A stretch of 64,000 nt of DNA from Actinokineospora sp. NBRC 105648 (GTDB taxonomy: Bacteria > Actinomycetota > Actinomycetes > Mycobacteriales > Pseudonocardiaceae): the NCBI RefSeq assembly GCF_030269645.1, contig NZ_BSTR01000009.1, positions 1 through 64,000 of the forward strand, read 5' to 3'. This document shows positions 26,490 to 35,215 of this stretch, piece by piece (the first letter of the stretch is position 1; each line of letters opens with the position of its first letter). Position numbers and translations under genes: made by a program. Below the pieces are notes generated by a model that saw only the letters and a list, made by a program, of their open reading frames with translations, did not search any database and was not told the origin of the DNA.

Positions 26490-27239
26490 ATGCCCACGCG
26501 CTTGGTGAATGTCGTCGTCGCTGCCGCGGACCCGCCCGCGCTCGCCCGCTTCTGGTCGGACCTGCTCGGCTGGAAGATCACCTTGGAGGAGGGCGGGGAG
26601 GTGGACGTTTCGGCCCCCGCCGAGGACGGCTGGACGATGGACCTGGTGTTCGTCCCGGTCGCGGAGCCGAAGACGGTGAAGAACCGCGTGCACCTGGACC
26701 TGTCGACGACGTCGGCGACGGACCAGGACGCGGTGGTCCGCCGAGCGGTGTCGCTGGGCGCGACGCACGTGGACCTGGGCCAGGAGTCGATCCCGTGGGT
26801 GGTGCTGGCGGACCCGGAGGGGAATGAGTTCTGCGTCCTGGAGCCGCGCCCGGAGTACGCGGACACGGGGTCGGTGGCGGCGATCGTGGTGGACTCCCAC
26901 GACCCCGGTGCCCTGGCCACCTTCTGGGCGGCGGCGACGGGCTGGCGGATCGTGCGGGACGACCCGGGCTTCGCCTCCCTGCACGCCGTGGACGGGCACG
27001 GTCCCTGGCTGGAGTTCTTACGCCTGGACGACGAGAAGACGGTGCAGAACCGCGTGCACCTGGATGTCGCGGGCGAAGAGGGCGACGACCAGCAGGCGGC
27101 GGTGGAGGACTTGATTGCCCGTGGGGCAACGCGGTTGGACGTGGGTCAGGGGGACGTGCCGTGGGTGGTGCTGACGGACCCGGAGGGGAACGAGTTCTGC
27201 GTGCTCACCTCGCGCGGAGCACGCGAACCAGGTGCGTGA
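26490..27239 (+). CDS. Two-domain VOC (glyoxalase-fold) protein
   Basis: A 249-residue protein with two clear VOC halves (1-125 and 130-245). Both halves repeat the same landmarks: a K/Q-N-RVHLDV strand, a GAT..DVGQ turn and a PWVVL.DPEGNEFCVL strand, so internal duplication is recent compared with the gene at 24621. Function within the fold is open. The start is ATG 26490, 22 bases after the META gene; it may belong to the same transcript. Its last 35 bases overlap the convergent DUF397 gene. Confidence 0.8.
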   Translation: MPTRLVNVVVAAADPPALARFWSDLLGWKITLEEGGEVDVSAPAEDGWTMDLVFVPVAEPKTVKNRVHLDLSTTSATDQDAVVRRAVSLGATHVDLGQESIPWVVLADPEGNEFCVLEPRPEYADTGSVAAIVVDSHDPGALATFWAAATGWRIVRDDPGFASLHAVDGHGPWLEFLRLDDEKTVQNRVHLDVAGEEGDDQQAAVEDLIARGATRLDVGQGDVPWVVLTDPEGNEFCVLTSRGAREPGA

Positions 27240-27378
27240 GGGCGGAGCGGGGGAGGGCGAGCGGTCGGCCACCGGGATCCTTGGAATCCCTCAGTGCGGC
27301 GGCTTCAGCGGGGAAGGCAACCTGAACGCAGTTGACATCCTCACTGAAGGAACTCTTCCGCCAGGCCAAGCCCATCAT
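27205..27378 (-). CDS. DUF397 domain protein
   Basis: A 57-residue small protein with the family signature WRKSSFSEDVNCVQVA and the later VRDSKDP-like turn (LRDSKDPGGRPLALP). DUF397 proteins regularly follow XRE/DUF5753 regulators in actinomycetes, and here the gene overlaps the end of such a regulator by 38 bases. Start ATG 27378 is chosen; ATG 27375 and GTG 27393 are also possible. The pair may act as a regulator with its modulator. Confidence 0.8.
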   Translation of the reverse strand: MMGLAWRKSSFSEDVNCVQVAFPAEAAALRDSKDPGGRPLALPRSALTHLVRVLRAR

Positions 27379-28234
27379 GCTCCCTCGTGCCACCGCTGAG
27401 AGTGACCGCCTGGTCGGCGATCAACTTTCGCGATTCTCCCACGTTGAGGGCAATCCCAGCCAGCGATCTTGCGGTCGTGCGGTAGGCGTCGGTGGTCTGC
27501 TTGCGCTCCAGGAACAGCGCCGATGTCTCGTTCTCGATGAACACCACCGGGTGTAGTTCGGTGAACTCCATGAGGTGGAAGGGGCGCCGCGCGGCGTGGA
27601 ATCCCGCTGAGTCGGAGATGACCCGAATCGCGATGCCGCTCCGCACGGAAAGCCGGAGGAGCTCGTGTAGTTGATCACGCATGATGTCCCGCCCCGGGCC
27701 GTGGCGGCGGATCACGTATTCGTCGATGAAGAAGTTGAACTGCGGGTGGGCCTTCCTGTTCAGCAGGTCCTTCCGGCGTTGGCGCACCAGCACCCGCTCG
27801 CTGAGCTCGTCCTCGGGGATGGCCCTGGCGGACCGCAGGAGATCGCGGGTGTACTCGGCGGTCTGCAGCAAGCCCGGGATGAAGCTGGTCTCGAAACAAG
27901 TGATCGAGATCGCCGAGTCCTCGTAGTCGCTGAGCGTCAGGATCTCGACGGGCAGGCGGTCATCGCAGTCCTGCCACCACCCTGGCTTGCCCGCCTCGCC
28001 GGTCAACTTGAGCAGGTTGTCCCGGGCCGGGCCCTTGATCCCGCACACCGCGAGGATCGCTGCCACGTCCACCTCGAACACGCCCCGTGTCCCACGGAAC
28101 ATGCGTGTCAGCTTCGATTCCGTGAAACCGAGCTTCTCGGCCAACACCTTGCCGCTGTAGCCCGCTGCCTCTGTTGCCCTGCGCAGTGCCAAGCCCAGCT
28201 CGCGGCTCCGCACGGTCGATCGCCTGCCCTCCAT
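27341..28234 (-). CDS. XRE-family regulator with DUF5753 domain
   Basis: A 297-residue regulator. The N-terminal helix-turn-helix covers residues 11-70 (LRRATEAAGYSGKVLAEKLGFTESKLTRMFRG); the DUF5753 ligand-binding-like domain follows (TSFIPGLLQTAEYTRDLL, RVISDSAGFHA, VVFIENETSALFLE). Homologues include BldB-partner and development regulators in Streptomyces, but the target here is unknown. It is first in a two-gene unit with DUF397. The ATG at 28234 is the natural start. Confidence 0.88.
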   Translation of the reverse strand: MEGRRSTVRSRELGLALRRATEAAGYSGKVLAEKLGFTESKLTRMFRGTRGVFEVDVAAILAVCGIKGPARDNLLKLTGEAGKPGWWQDCDDRLPVEILTLSDYEDSAISITCFETSFIPGLLQTAEYTRDLLRSARAIPEDELSERVLVRQRRKDLLNRKAHPQFNFFIDEYVIRRHGPGRDIMRDQLHELLRLSVRSGIAIRVISDSAGFHAARRPFHLMEFTELHPVVFIENETSALFLERKQTTDAYRTTARSLAGIALNVGESRKLIADQAVTLSGGTREHDGLGLAEEFLQ

Positions 28235-28318
28235 GGCGCAACCATAGGGGCTGATCGGCCCCGGACGAGTTGCTCCTGGTCGAAATCATCCGATCGGTGG
28301 TCGCTTGTCCCAGGGGCA

Positions 28319-31300
28319 TCAGGCTCGCAGGCGTAACCCCTTTGGCGTAGCGCGGAAGCCGGCGTCGCGCAGGACGGTGGCCAGTGTCGAGGTCAGGGCT
28401 ATCTCGCCGTCCGCCTTCTCCACCGACAGTGACCCGAGCCAGCCTTCCCGGACCGCTCTGGACAACGCCTCCGCGGCTGCCTTCAGGGCCACGTCATCAT
28501 CAGTGAACGACAGCAGTGTCCGGCCGCCTCGTTCCACGTACAACACCGGGACTCCGTCCGACAGCACCGCCAACGCTCCCGCTTTCCTTCCAGGACGGTG
28601 CTTTCCCTCGCCGACCGGGTCCGGCCAGTCCAGGGCGGCGCCGTAGGGCTGGGCCGGGTCGGCAGCGGCCAAGACCACCGCCGTCGGCGTGCGGTCGGCA
28701 CCCGGTCGGGGTGGTGGGACTGGTTCCGGTAGCGACAGTGACGACAGGAAATCGTTGTCGGGTGGGGGAAGTGGTGTGGTCCCACTGTCTGGTTTGGACA
28801 ATGCTCGCAGTCGGTCTACCGCGCCGCGGGCGGCGAACTGGGAAGCGCCCAGGCCCTCCACGACATACCCGCGGATGATCTGGCCGGACTCCTCCATCGC
28901 GCGCAGCACCTTGTAGATCCCGCTGAAACCACCCGTCACCCGCTCGGTGTCGAGGGCGCCCCTGGTCAGGACTCCGTGCCGTTCCAGGAAAGCCTCGGCC
29001 CGGGCGTGGGCCCGCCTCGTCGGATCGGCCTCGCGGGGGACCGTCAGGGACCACCGCCCACCGACGGTGGGCGGGCCGGTGCGGCTCGGCATGGTGGGTC
29101 TCGCCGTGCGCAGTCGGGCGTAGCGGCCGCGGGGTGCGCTCGCGCGAGGTTTGTGGGCAGCGCCCTTTCCCGCGACCAGCGACCGCAGGGGTGCGATGGT
29201 GTCGTTGGTGACCATGCCGCCCCACACCAGGTCCCACAGCGCGGTGACCACGTCCGGGTCGTTCGGTGCCTCGGCGCCGCCGTCGAGCAGCACCGCGCTC
29301 GCCCGGTCGACCACCTGGCGGAAGAACAGCGCGCCACCGTCCAAAGCAGACAGCACGGCCCCGTGCAGGGGCGTGTCCGGTACCGCTTCCTCGACCTCCG
29401 GCAACAGCAGGTCGGCCACATCCGTTGGTGCCAGGGCGATCCAGCCATCACCACCGGCCAGGGAACCGCTGCCGCACCAGGTGACCTCGCCCGCCGCCGT
29501 CAGCTCGTCCAGCAGCGCGGGCGAGTACCCGGGCAGCCTGGCGGGCAGGACCAGCGACTCCAGTGCGCTCGCCGGGAGCGGCGCGCCCGCGAGCTGCTCC
29601 ACCACGGTCAGCACGTCGTCGGCCGTCGGCGCCGACCGCAACCGCCTGCCGATGCCGTGCCAGCTCGGCAGGAACCGGCCCAGGGCAGCGGGCTCCACCG
29701 GCTCGACCTCGGCCCGCAGGCGGGCCAGCGAGGTCCGCCGGAGCCTGCGCAGCACCTCGGCGTCGCAGTACTCGGTGTGCGTCCCACCGGGACGCAGCTC
29801 GCCGCGCACCAGCCTGCCGGTGCCCGCGAGCCGCTCCAGCACCCCGGTCACCACCGACACGCCCAGACCGAACCTGGCCGCCGCCTCCGCCGCCGGGAAC
29901 GGCCCGTGGGTGCGCGCGTACCGGGCCAGCAGGTCGCCCACCGGGTCGGCCACCGGCTCGGTGAACGCCTCCGGCACACCCACCGGCAGCGCCGTGCCCA
30001 GCGCGTCGCGCACCCGGCCCGCGTCCTCGATCGCGAGGTAGCGCTCGTCGCCCGCGATCCGCACCAGCAGGGCGCGCCGCGCGCTCGCCAACTCCGCCAA
30101 CCACTCCGGGCGCACACCGCGCTCGGCCGCCTCGGCCACCGACAGGTCGCCCAGGAAGCGCAACAGGTCGGCGGCGTCCTCGGCGTGCCGGGCGTGCCGC
30201 TGCGGGTCGAGCCGCTGCAGCGACCGCTCCACCTCGGCCAGCACCTCGGGGTCGAGCAGCTCGCGGATCGCCTCCGACCCCAGCAGCTCGGCCAGCAGCG
30301 CGCTGTCCAGCGACAGCGCCGCCGCCCGCCGCTCGGCCAGCGGGACGTCCACGCCGTAGAGGAACATCCCCACGTACCCGAACAGCAGGCTCCGCGCGAA
30401 CGGCGACGCCGACTGCGTCTGCACCTCCACCATCCGCACCTTGCGCGCCCGTACATCCGACATCAGCTCGCGCAGGCCCGCCACGTCGTAGACGTCCTGC
30501 AGGCACTCGCGCATCGCCTCCAGCACGACCGGGAACCGCTCGTACTTCGCCGCCACCGACAACAGCTGCGCCGACCGCTGCCGCTGCTGCCACAGCGGGG
30601 TCCGGCGCCGGGGATCGCGCCGGGGCAGCAGCAGCGACCGGGACGCGCACTCGCGGAACCGGGAGGCGAACAGCGCCGACCCGCCCACCTCGGCGACCAC
30701 GATCTGCTCGACCTCGTCGGGGTCCAGCAGCACGTCCTCCACCCCCGCGACGACCTCTTGGCCCGCGTCGTCGACCGCGTCCGGCAGCCGCACCACGATG
30801 CCGTCGTCGGAGTGCGCGATCTGCGCCTCGACCCCGCGCCGCTCACGCAGCCGCGCGCCGATCGCCAACGCCCACGGCGCGTTCACCTGCGCGCCGAACG
30901 GGGAGTGCACCACCAGCCGCCAGTCGCCCAGCTCGTCGCGGAAGCGCTCCACCAGGATCGTGCGGTCGTCGGGGATGTGCCGCGTCGACTCGCGCTGCTC
31001 GCCCAGGTAGGCCAAGAGGTTGTCGGTGGCCCACTCGTCCAGCCCCGCGCGCGTGGCCCGCTCGCGCGCCGCCACTGGGTCCAAAGAGGACAGTTCGCGG
31101 ACGAACTTGCCCAGCGCCCGACCGAGTTCCAACGGCCGACCCGGCGCGTCGCCCTTCCAGAACGGCATCCGCGCGGGCTCGCCCGGCGCGGGCGTGACGA
31201 TCACCCGGTCGTGGGTGATGTCCTGCACCCGCCACGACGAGGTGCCCAGCAGGAACGTGTCGCCCACCCGGGACTCGTAGACCATCTCCTCGTCCAGCTC

Positions 31301-32968
31301 GCCCACCCGGGACCCGGCGCCGCGCTCGTCCGGCGGGGTCATCACGGTGAACAGCCCGCGGTCGGGGATCGTGCCGCCGGAGGTGACCGCCAACCGCTGC
31401 GCCCCCGGGCGCCCGCGCAGCTCGCCGCTGACCCGGTCCCAGGTGATCCGCGGCCGCAGCTCGCCGAACTCCTCGCTCGGGTAGCGCCCGGCCAGCATGT
31501 CGAGCACCGAGTACAGCGCCGAGTCCGGCAGCGAGGCGTACGGCGCGGCCCGCCGCACCAGTGTCGCCAGCTCCTCGACCCCCCACGGCTCCAGCGCCAC
31601 CATCGCCACGATGTGCTGGGCCAGCACGTCGAGCGGGTTGCGCGGGTAGCGCACCGCCTCGATCGCGCCCTGCGCCATCCGCTCGGCCACCACCGCGCAG
31701 GACACCAGGTCGCCGCGGAACTTCGGGAACATCACCCCGCGCGAGACCGCGCCCACCTGGTGCCCGGCGCGGCCCACCCGCTGCAGGCCCGCGGCCACCG
31801 TCGGCGGCGCCTCGATCTGCACCACCAGGTCGACCGCGCCCATGTCGATGCCCAGCTCCAGCGACGAGGTGGCCACCACGCAGGGCAGCCGCCCGGACTT
31901 CAGGTCCTCCTCGACCAGGGTGCGCTGCTCGCGCGACATCGACCCGTGGTGCGCCCGGGCGACCACCGGCTCCGCGCCGGTCGTCAGCCCGGACTGGCCG
32001 ATCGCCTGGGCCGGGAACCGGTCGAGCTGCTGGACCTCCTCCGCGGCCAGTTCGTTGAGCCGGGCGGTCATCCGCTCGGCCAGCCGCCGCGAGTTCGAGA
32101 AGACGATGGTGGACCGGTGCGCGCGCACCAGCTCCAGCACCCGCCGCTCGACCTTCGGCCAGATCGACGCCTGCGCCGGTGCCTCCGGCGCGTCCGGGTC
32201 GACCGGCGTCGCGGGCCCCTCGGACAGGCTCGCCATGTCCTCGACCGGGACCTCGACCCGGACCTCGATCGTCTTGCCGATCTTGGGCTGCACCAGGGTG
32301 ACCGGCCGCCCGCCGCCGAGGAACCCGCTCACCTCCTCGACCGGCCGCACCGTCGCGGAGAGCCCGATGCGCTGCGCGGGCCGCTCCAGCAGGGCGTCCA
32401 ACCGCTCCAGCGACAGGGCCAGGTGCGACCCGCGCTTGGCGCCCGCGACCGCGTGCACCTCGTCGACGATCACCGTCTCCACCCCGCGCAGCGACTCCCG
32501 GGCGGCCGAGGTGAGCAGCAGGAACAGCGACTCCGGCGTCGTGACCAGCACGTCCGGCGGGGTCCGGGCGAACGAGCGGCGCTCGTCGGCCGGGGTGTCG
32601 CCGGTGCGCATGCCCACGGTGATGTCCGGTTCGCGTAGATCCAACCGGTGGGCCGCTTGCCGGATTCCGGCGAGGGGAGCCCGCAGGTTGCGCTGCACGT
32701 CCACCGCGAGCGCCTTGAGCGGGGACACGTAGAGCACTCGGCAGCGGCGCTTCGGGTCTTCCGGCACACCCTCGTGCGCCAGCCTGTCGAGCGCCCAGAG
32801 GAAAGCGGCCAGCGTCTTGCCGGAACCCGTTGGTGCCACCACAAGGGCGTGCTCTCCCGCGGCGGCCGCCCGCCACGCGCCGACCTGGGCGTCGGTGGGC
32901 GCGGCGAAGGCGCCGCCGAACCAGTGCCTGGTCGGAGCCGTGAAGAGGTCGAGCACTTCGGTGGTCAC
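28319..32968 (-). CDS. lhr: Lhr-type ATP-dependent DNA helicase
   Basis: A 1549-residue superfamily 2 helicase. Motifs: Walker A APTGSGKT, DEVH Walker B, LSATVRP motif III and QRVGRAGH motif VI in the first 450 residues, then the winged-helix and Lhr-core domain, and a long C-terminal half that matches full-length bacterial Lhr. The mycobacterial protein unwinds 3'-tailed DNA and RNA:DNA hybrids and is induced by DNA damage. The GTG at 32968 gives the usual N-terminus; ATG 33004 is an alternative with weak support. It faces away from the Hsp70 genes. Confidence 0.9.
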   Translation of the reverse strand: MTTEVLDLFTAPTRHWFGGAFAAPTDAQVGAWRAAAAGEHALVVAPTGSGKTLAAFLWALDRLAHEGVPEDPKRRCRVLYVSPLKALAVDVQRNLRAPLAGIRQAAHRLDLREPDITVGMRTGDTPADERRSFARTPPDVLVTTPESLFLLLTSAARESLRGVETVIVDEVHAVAGAKRGSHLALSLERLDALLERPAQRIGLSATVRPVEEVSGFLGGGRPVTLVQPKIGKTIEVRVEVPVEDMASLSEGPATPVDPDAPEAPAQASIWPKVERRVLELVRAHRSTIVFSNSRRLAERMTARLNELAAEEVQQLDRFPAQAIGQSGLTTGAEPVVARAHHGSMSREQRTLVEEDLKSGRLPCVVATSSLELGIDMGAVDLVVQIEAPPTVAAGLQRVGRAGHQVGAVSRGVMFPKFRGDLVSCAVVAERMAQGAIEAVRYPRNPLDVLAQHIVAMVALEPWGVEELATLVRRAAPYASLPDSALYSVLDMLAGRYPSEEFGELRPRITWDRVSGELRGRPGAQRLAVTSGGTIPDRGLFTVMTPPDERGAGSRVGELDEEMVYESRVGDTFLLGTSSWRVQDITHDRVIVTPAPGEPARMPFWKGDAPGRPLELGRALGKFVRELSSLDPVAARERATRAGLDEWATDNLLAYLGEQRESTRHIPDDRTILVERFRDELGDWRLVVHSPFGAQVNAPWALAIGARLRERRGVEAQIAHSDDGIVVRLPDAVDDAGQEVVAGVEDVLLDPDEVEQIVVAEVGGSALFASRFRECASRSLLLPRRDPRRRTPLWQQRQRSAQLLSVAAKYERFPVVLEAMRECLQDVYDVAGLRELMSDVRARKVRMVEVQTQSASPFARSLLFGYVGMFLYGVDVPLAERRAAALSLDSALLAELLGSEAIRELLDPEVLAEVERSLQRLDPQRHARHAEDAADLLRFLGDLSVAEAAERGVRPEWLAELASARRALLVRIAGDERYLAIEDAGRVRDALGTALPVGVPEAFTEPVADPVGDLLARYARTHGPFPAAEAAARFGLGVSVVTGVLERLAGTGRLVRGELRPGGTHTEYCDAEVLRRLRRTSLARLRAEVEPVEPAALGRFLPSWHGIGRRLRSAPTADDVLTVVEQLAGAPLPASALESLVLPARLPGYSPALLDELTAAGEVTWCGSGSLAGGDGWIALAPTDVADLLLPEVEEAVPDTPLHGAVLSALDGGALFFRQVVDRASAVLLDGGAEAPNDPDVVTALWDLVWGGMVTNDTIAPLRSLVAGKGAAHKPRASAPRGRYARLRTARPTMPSRTGPPTVGGRWSLTVPREADPTRRAHARAEAFLERHGVLTRGALDTERVTGGFSGIYKVLRAMEESGQIIRGYVVEGLGASQFAARGAVDRLRALSKPDSGTTPLPPPDNDFLSSLSLPEPVPPPRPGADRTPTAVVLAAADPAQPYGAALDWPDPVGEGKHRPGRKAGALAVLSDGVPVLYVERGGRTLLSFTDDDVALKAAAEALSRAVREGWLGSLSVEKADGEIALTSTLATVLRDAGFRATPKGLRLRA

Positions 32969-33229
32969 CGGTCCATGGTTACCCCTGGGCACCGACAGCG
33001 CCATGCCCCCGGCGGCGCCTGTGGACAACTTCGGTGAGTGTCCACTCGGAACCTCGCTGTGTTCGCCGTGGGCGGACAGGGCGGACCTGGGTACGGTATG
33101 GGTCCGGTGGCGGCGGCCGGGTGGCCGGGAGATCTTGGGAGACCCGGCCCACGGGGCGTATCGCGCATGGGAGCATCTGCGACATCACCCCGGGGGGATG
33201 TGTGGTGGGGTTTTGATGAGGGGAGAGCA

Positions 33230-35212
33230 GTGAACGTCCTGTCGGTCGATCTCGGCACGTCGAACACCGTCGCGGTGCTGTCCGCGCACGGCCGCCCGCC
33301 CCGGGTGGTCGACGTCGACGGGGCGTCGATGATGCCCTCGGCCGTGTTCGCGGGCGAGGACGGCACCCTGGTCGTCGGCCGCGACGCCGAGCGCCGCGCG
33401 CGCCTGGACCCCTCCCGCTTCGAGCCCAACCCCAAGCGCCGCGTCGACGAGGGCACGCTGCTCTTGGGCGACACCGTCGTCCCCGTGACCGACGCCCTCG
33501 CGGGCGTCTTGCGCCGAGTCGTCGACGAGACCTCCCGCCAACTCGGCGGTAAGAAGCCCGAAGAGGTCCGCCTCACCCACCCCGCGCAGTGGGGTCCCGT
33601 GCGCCGCAACGTGCTGCTGTCCGCCGCGCGCCAGGCGGGCTCCGGCTCCAACCTGGTGCTGGTCCCCGAGCCGGTCGCCGCGGCCGCGCACTTCGCGTCC
33701 TTCCCCGGTCAGACCCTCGCCCCCGGCCAGGCGCTCGCCGTCTACGACCTCGGTGCGGGCACCTTCGACGTCGCCATCGTCGGCGCGACCCAGAACGGGT
33801 TCGTGGTCTTAGCCGAGGCGGGCCTGCCGGATCTCGGTGGGCTCGACGTCGACCAAGCCCTGCTCGAGCACGTGGGCCGCCAGGTCTCCAACCGCGACCC
33901 GGCGGGCTGGCAGCGCCTCTTGCGGCCGCAGTCGACCGGCGACCGCCGTGCACAGCGCGCACTGCGCGAGGACGTCAAGGCGTCCAAGGAAGCGCTGTCG
34001 CGTCACCCCCAGACCGAGGTCCCCCTGCCGGAACCGTTCGACGACGTCTTGGTCACGCGCGTCGAGCTGGAGGCTCTTATCCGGCCGGGCATGCTTCGCA
34101 GTGTGGAGCTCTTGGCCGCCACCATCCGCTCCACGGGGATGACCCCCGACCGTCTGGTCGGCATCTACCTGGTCGGCGGGTCCAGCCGCATCCCGCTGGT
34201 CGCGACGTTGATCGCGGAGAACCTGCGGGTCGTGCCGACCAGCCTCGACCAGCCCGAGACCGCGGTGGCCCTCGGCGCGCACCACGTGCCGCAAGAGGGC
34301 ATCACCATGCGCACGGGCGACCTGAGCAGCACCATCGACGGCGTCAACCGCGCCCGCGCGATGGTCCCCCCGCGTACCGCCGGTTTCACCGCGCAGGGCC
34401 CGCAGTCCGGCGCGACTCCCGTGCAGCAGTTCCCGCAGACCGGTGCGACCCCGGCCCAGAAGTTCCCCCAGACCGGTGGAACCCCCGCGCAGCAGTTCCC
34501 CCAGAGCGGCCCCCAGCGGGTCGCGCAGAACCCGCCGTCGCGGCCGATCCCGGTGCAGAGCCCGCCGTCGGTCCCGACGCCCGTGCAGCGCCCGCTCGTG
34601 CCCCAGCAGGCCATCCCCCCGCAGCCGCCTCGGGAACAGCGGAACTCGAACAAGATGTGGTACATGGCCACGGCCATCGTCGCCGTCGTGGTGGTGGGCA
34701 TCGTCAGCATCATCATCGCGACCTCGGGCAGTTCCGGCGGCGGCCTGACCGCCGACTGCAGCGACATGACCGTCGACGGCAGCGGGTTCACCCCGTGCAT
34801 GCGCGAGGTCGCGGGCCACGTCGCCGACCTGGACTGCTCGGCGGGCATGAACTTCACCGGCAACGCCGTCCGCACCCCGGGCGCCACCGCGGCCACCTGC
34901 AAGCTCGACGACGGCTACTCGATCCTCTACTACCACTTCAGCAACAGCGACCTCGCCCAGCAGAACATCGACGCCGCGTTCGCCTCCATCCCGCAGACCG
35001 GCGAGACCAAGTCGGGTGAGTGGAGCGGCAGCGGTAAGTCCGGCAAGTACCAGGCGGCCGACCTGGGCTACGGCAGCGGCCTGCTGATGTTCACCGTCGC
35101 CGACACCCCGATCATGGGCACCGTGGTGCGGATCTCGACCAGCGGCAAGTCCGACTCCGACGTGGTCACCTACTTCAACGAGAACATCAAGCCCGGAAGC
35201 GGTGGCGCCTGA
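33230..35212 (+). CDS. Membrane-anchored Hsp70-like ATPase with an outside domain (first of a pair)
   Basis: A 660-residue protein. Residues 1-350 form a DnaK-type ATPase: phosphate-1 loop [12 protein letters not shown], phosphate-2 block [13 protein letters not shown] near 173-185, and adenosine motif [12 protein letters not shown] near 312-325. The usual peptide-binding domain is missing. Instead there is a Gln/Pro/Thr linker with 11-residue repeats, one membrane helix near 475-500, and a 160-residue outside domain with four cysteines. The start is GTG 33230 after GAGGGGAGAG. Three bases separate it from its paralogue, so the two form an operon. A signalling or envelope-sensing role is inference. 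Confidence 0.8.
   Translation: MNVLSVDLGTSNTVAVLSAHGRPPRVVDVDGASMMPSAVFAGEDGTLVVGRDAERRARLDPSRFEPNPKRRVDEGTLLLGDTVVPVTDALAGVLRRVVDETSRQLGGKKPEEVRLTHPAQWGPVRRNVLLSAARQAGSGSNLVLVPEPVAAAAHFASFPGQTLAPGQALAVYDLGAGTFDVAIVGATQNGFVVLAEAGLPDLGGLDVDQALLEHVGRQVSNRDPAGWQRLLRPQSTGDRRAQRALREDVKASKEALSRHPQTEVPLPEPFDDVLVTRVELEALIRPGMLRSVELLAATIRSTGMTPDRLVGIYLVGGSSRIPLVATLIAENLRVVPTSLDQPETAVALGAHHVPQEGITMRTGDLSSTIDGVNRARAMVPPRTAGFTAQGPQSGATPVQQFPQTGATPAQKFPQTGGTPAQQFPQSGPQRVAQNPPSRPIPVQSPPSVPTPVQRPLVPQQAIPPQPPREQRNSNKMWYMATAIVAVVVVGIVSIIIATSGSSGGGLTADCSDMTVDGSGFTPCMREVAGHVADLDCSAGMNFTGNAVRTPGATAATCKLDDGYSILYYHFSNSDLAQQNIDAAFASIPQTGETKSGEWSGSGKSGKYQAADLGYGSGLLMFTVADTPIMGTVVRISTSGKSDSDVVTYFNENIKPGSGGA
34403..34513 (+). 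repeat. 33-base tandem repeats in the first Hsp70 linker
   Basis: Three complete in-frame units of 33 bases start at 34403, 34436 and 34469, and a partial fourth at 34502. Each encodes the pattern Q-S/T-G-x-T-P-x-Q-x-F-P. They make an extended, disordered arm between ATPase and membrane helix. Confidence 0.85.
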
Positions 35213-35215
35213 CCC

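Noticed and set aside
28976-32638. A 1220-codon open frame on the + strand antisense to lhr
   Set aside because: It is the mirror of a GC-rich coding frame: composition is Arg/Gln/His/Pro rich with no motifs, while the reverse strand encodes every helicase motif.
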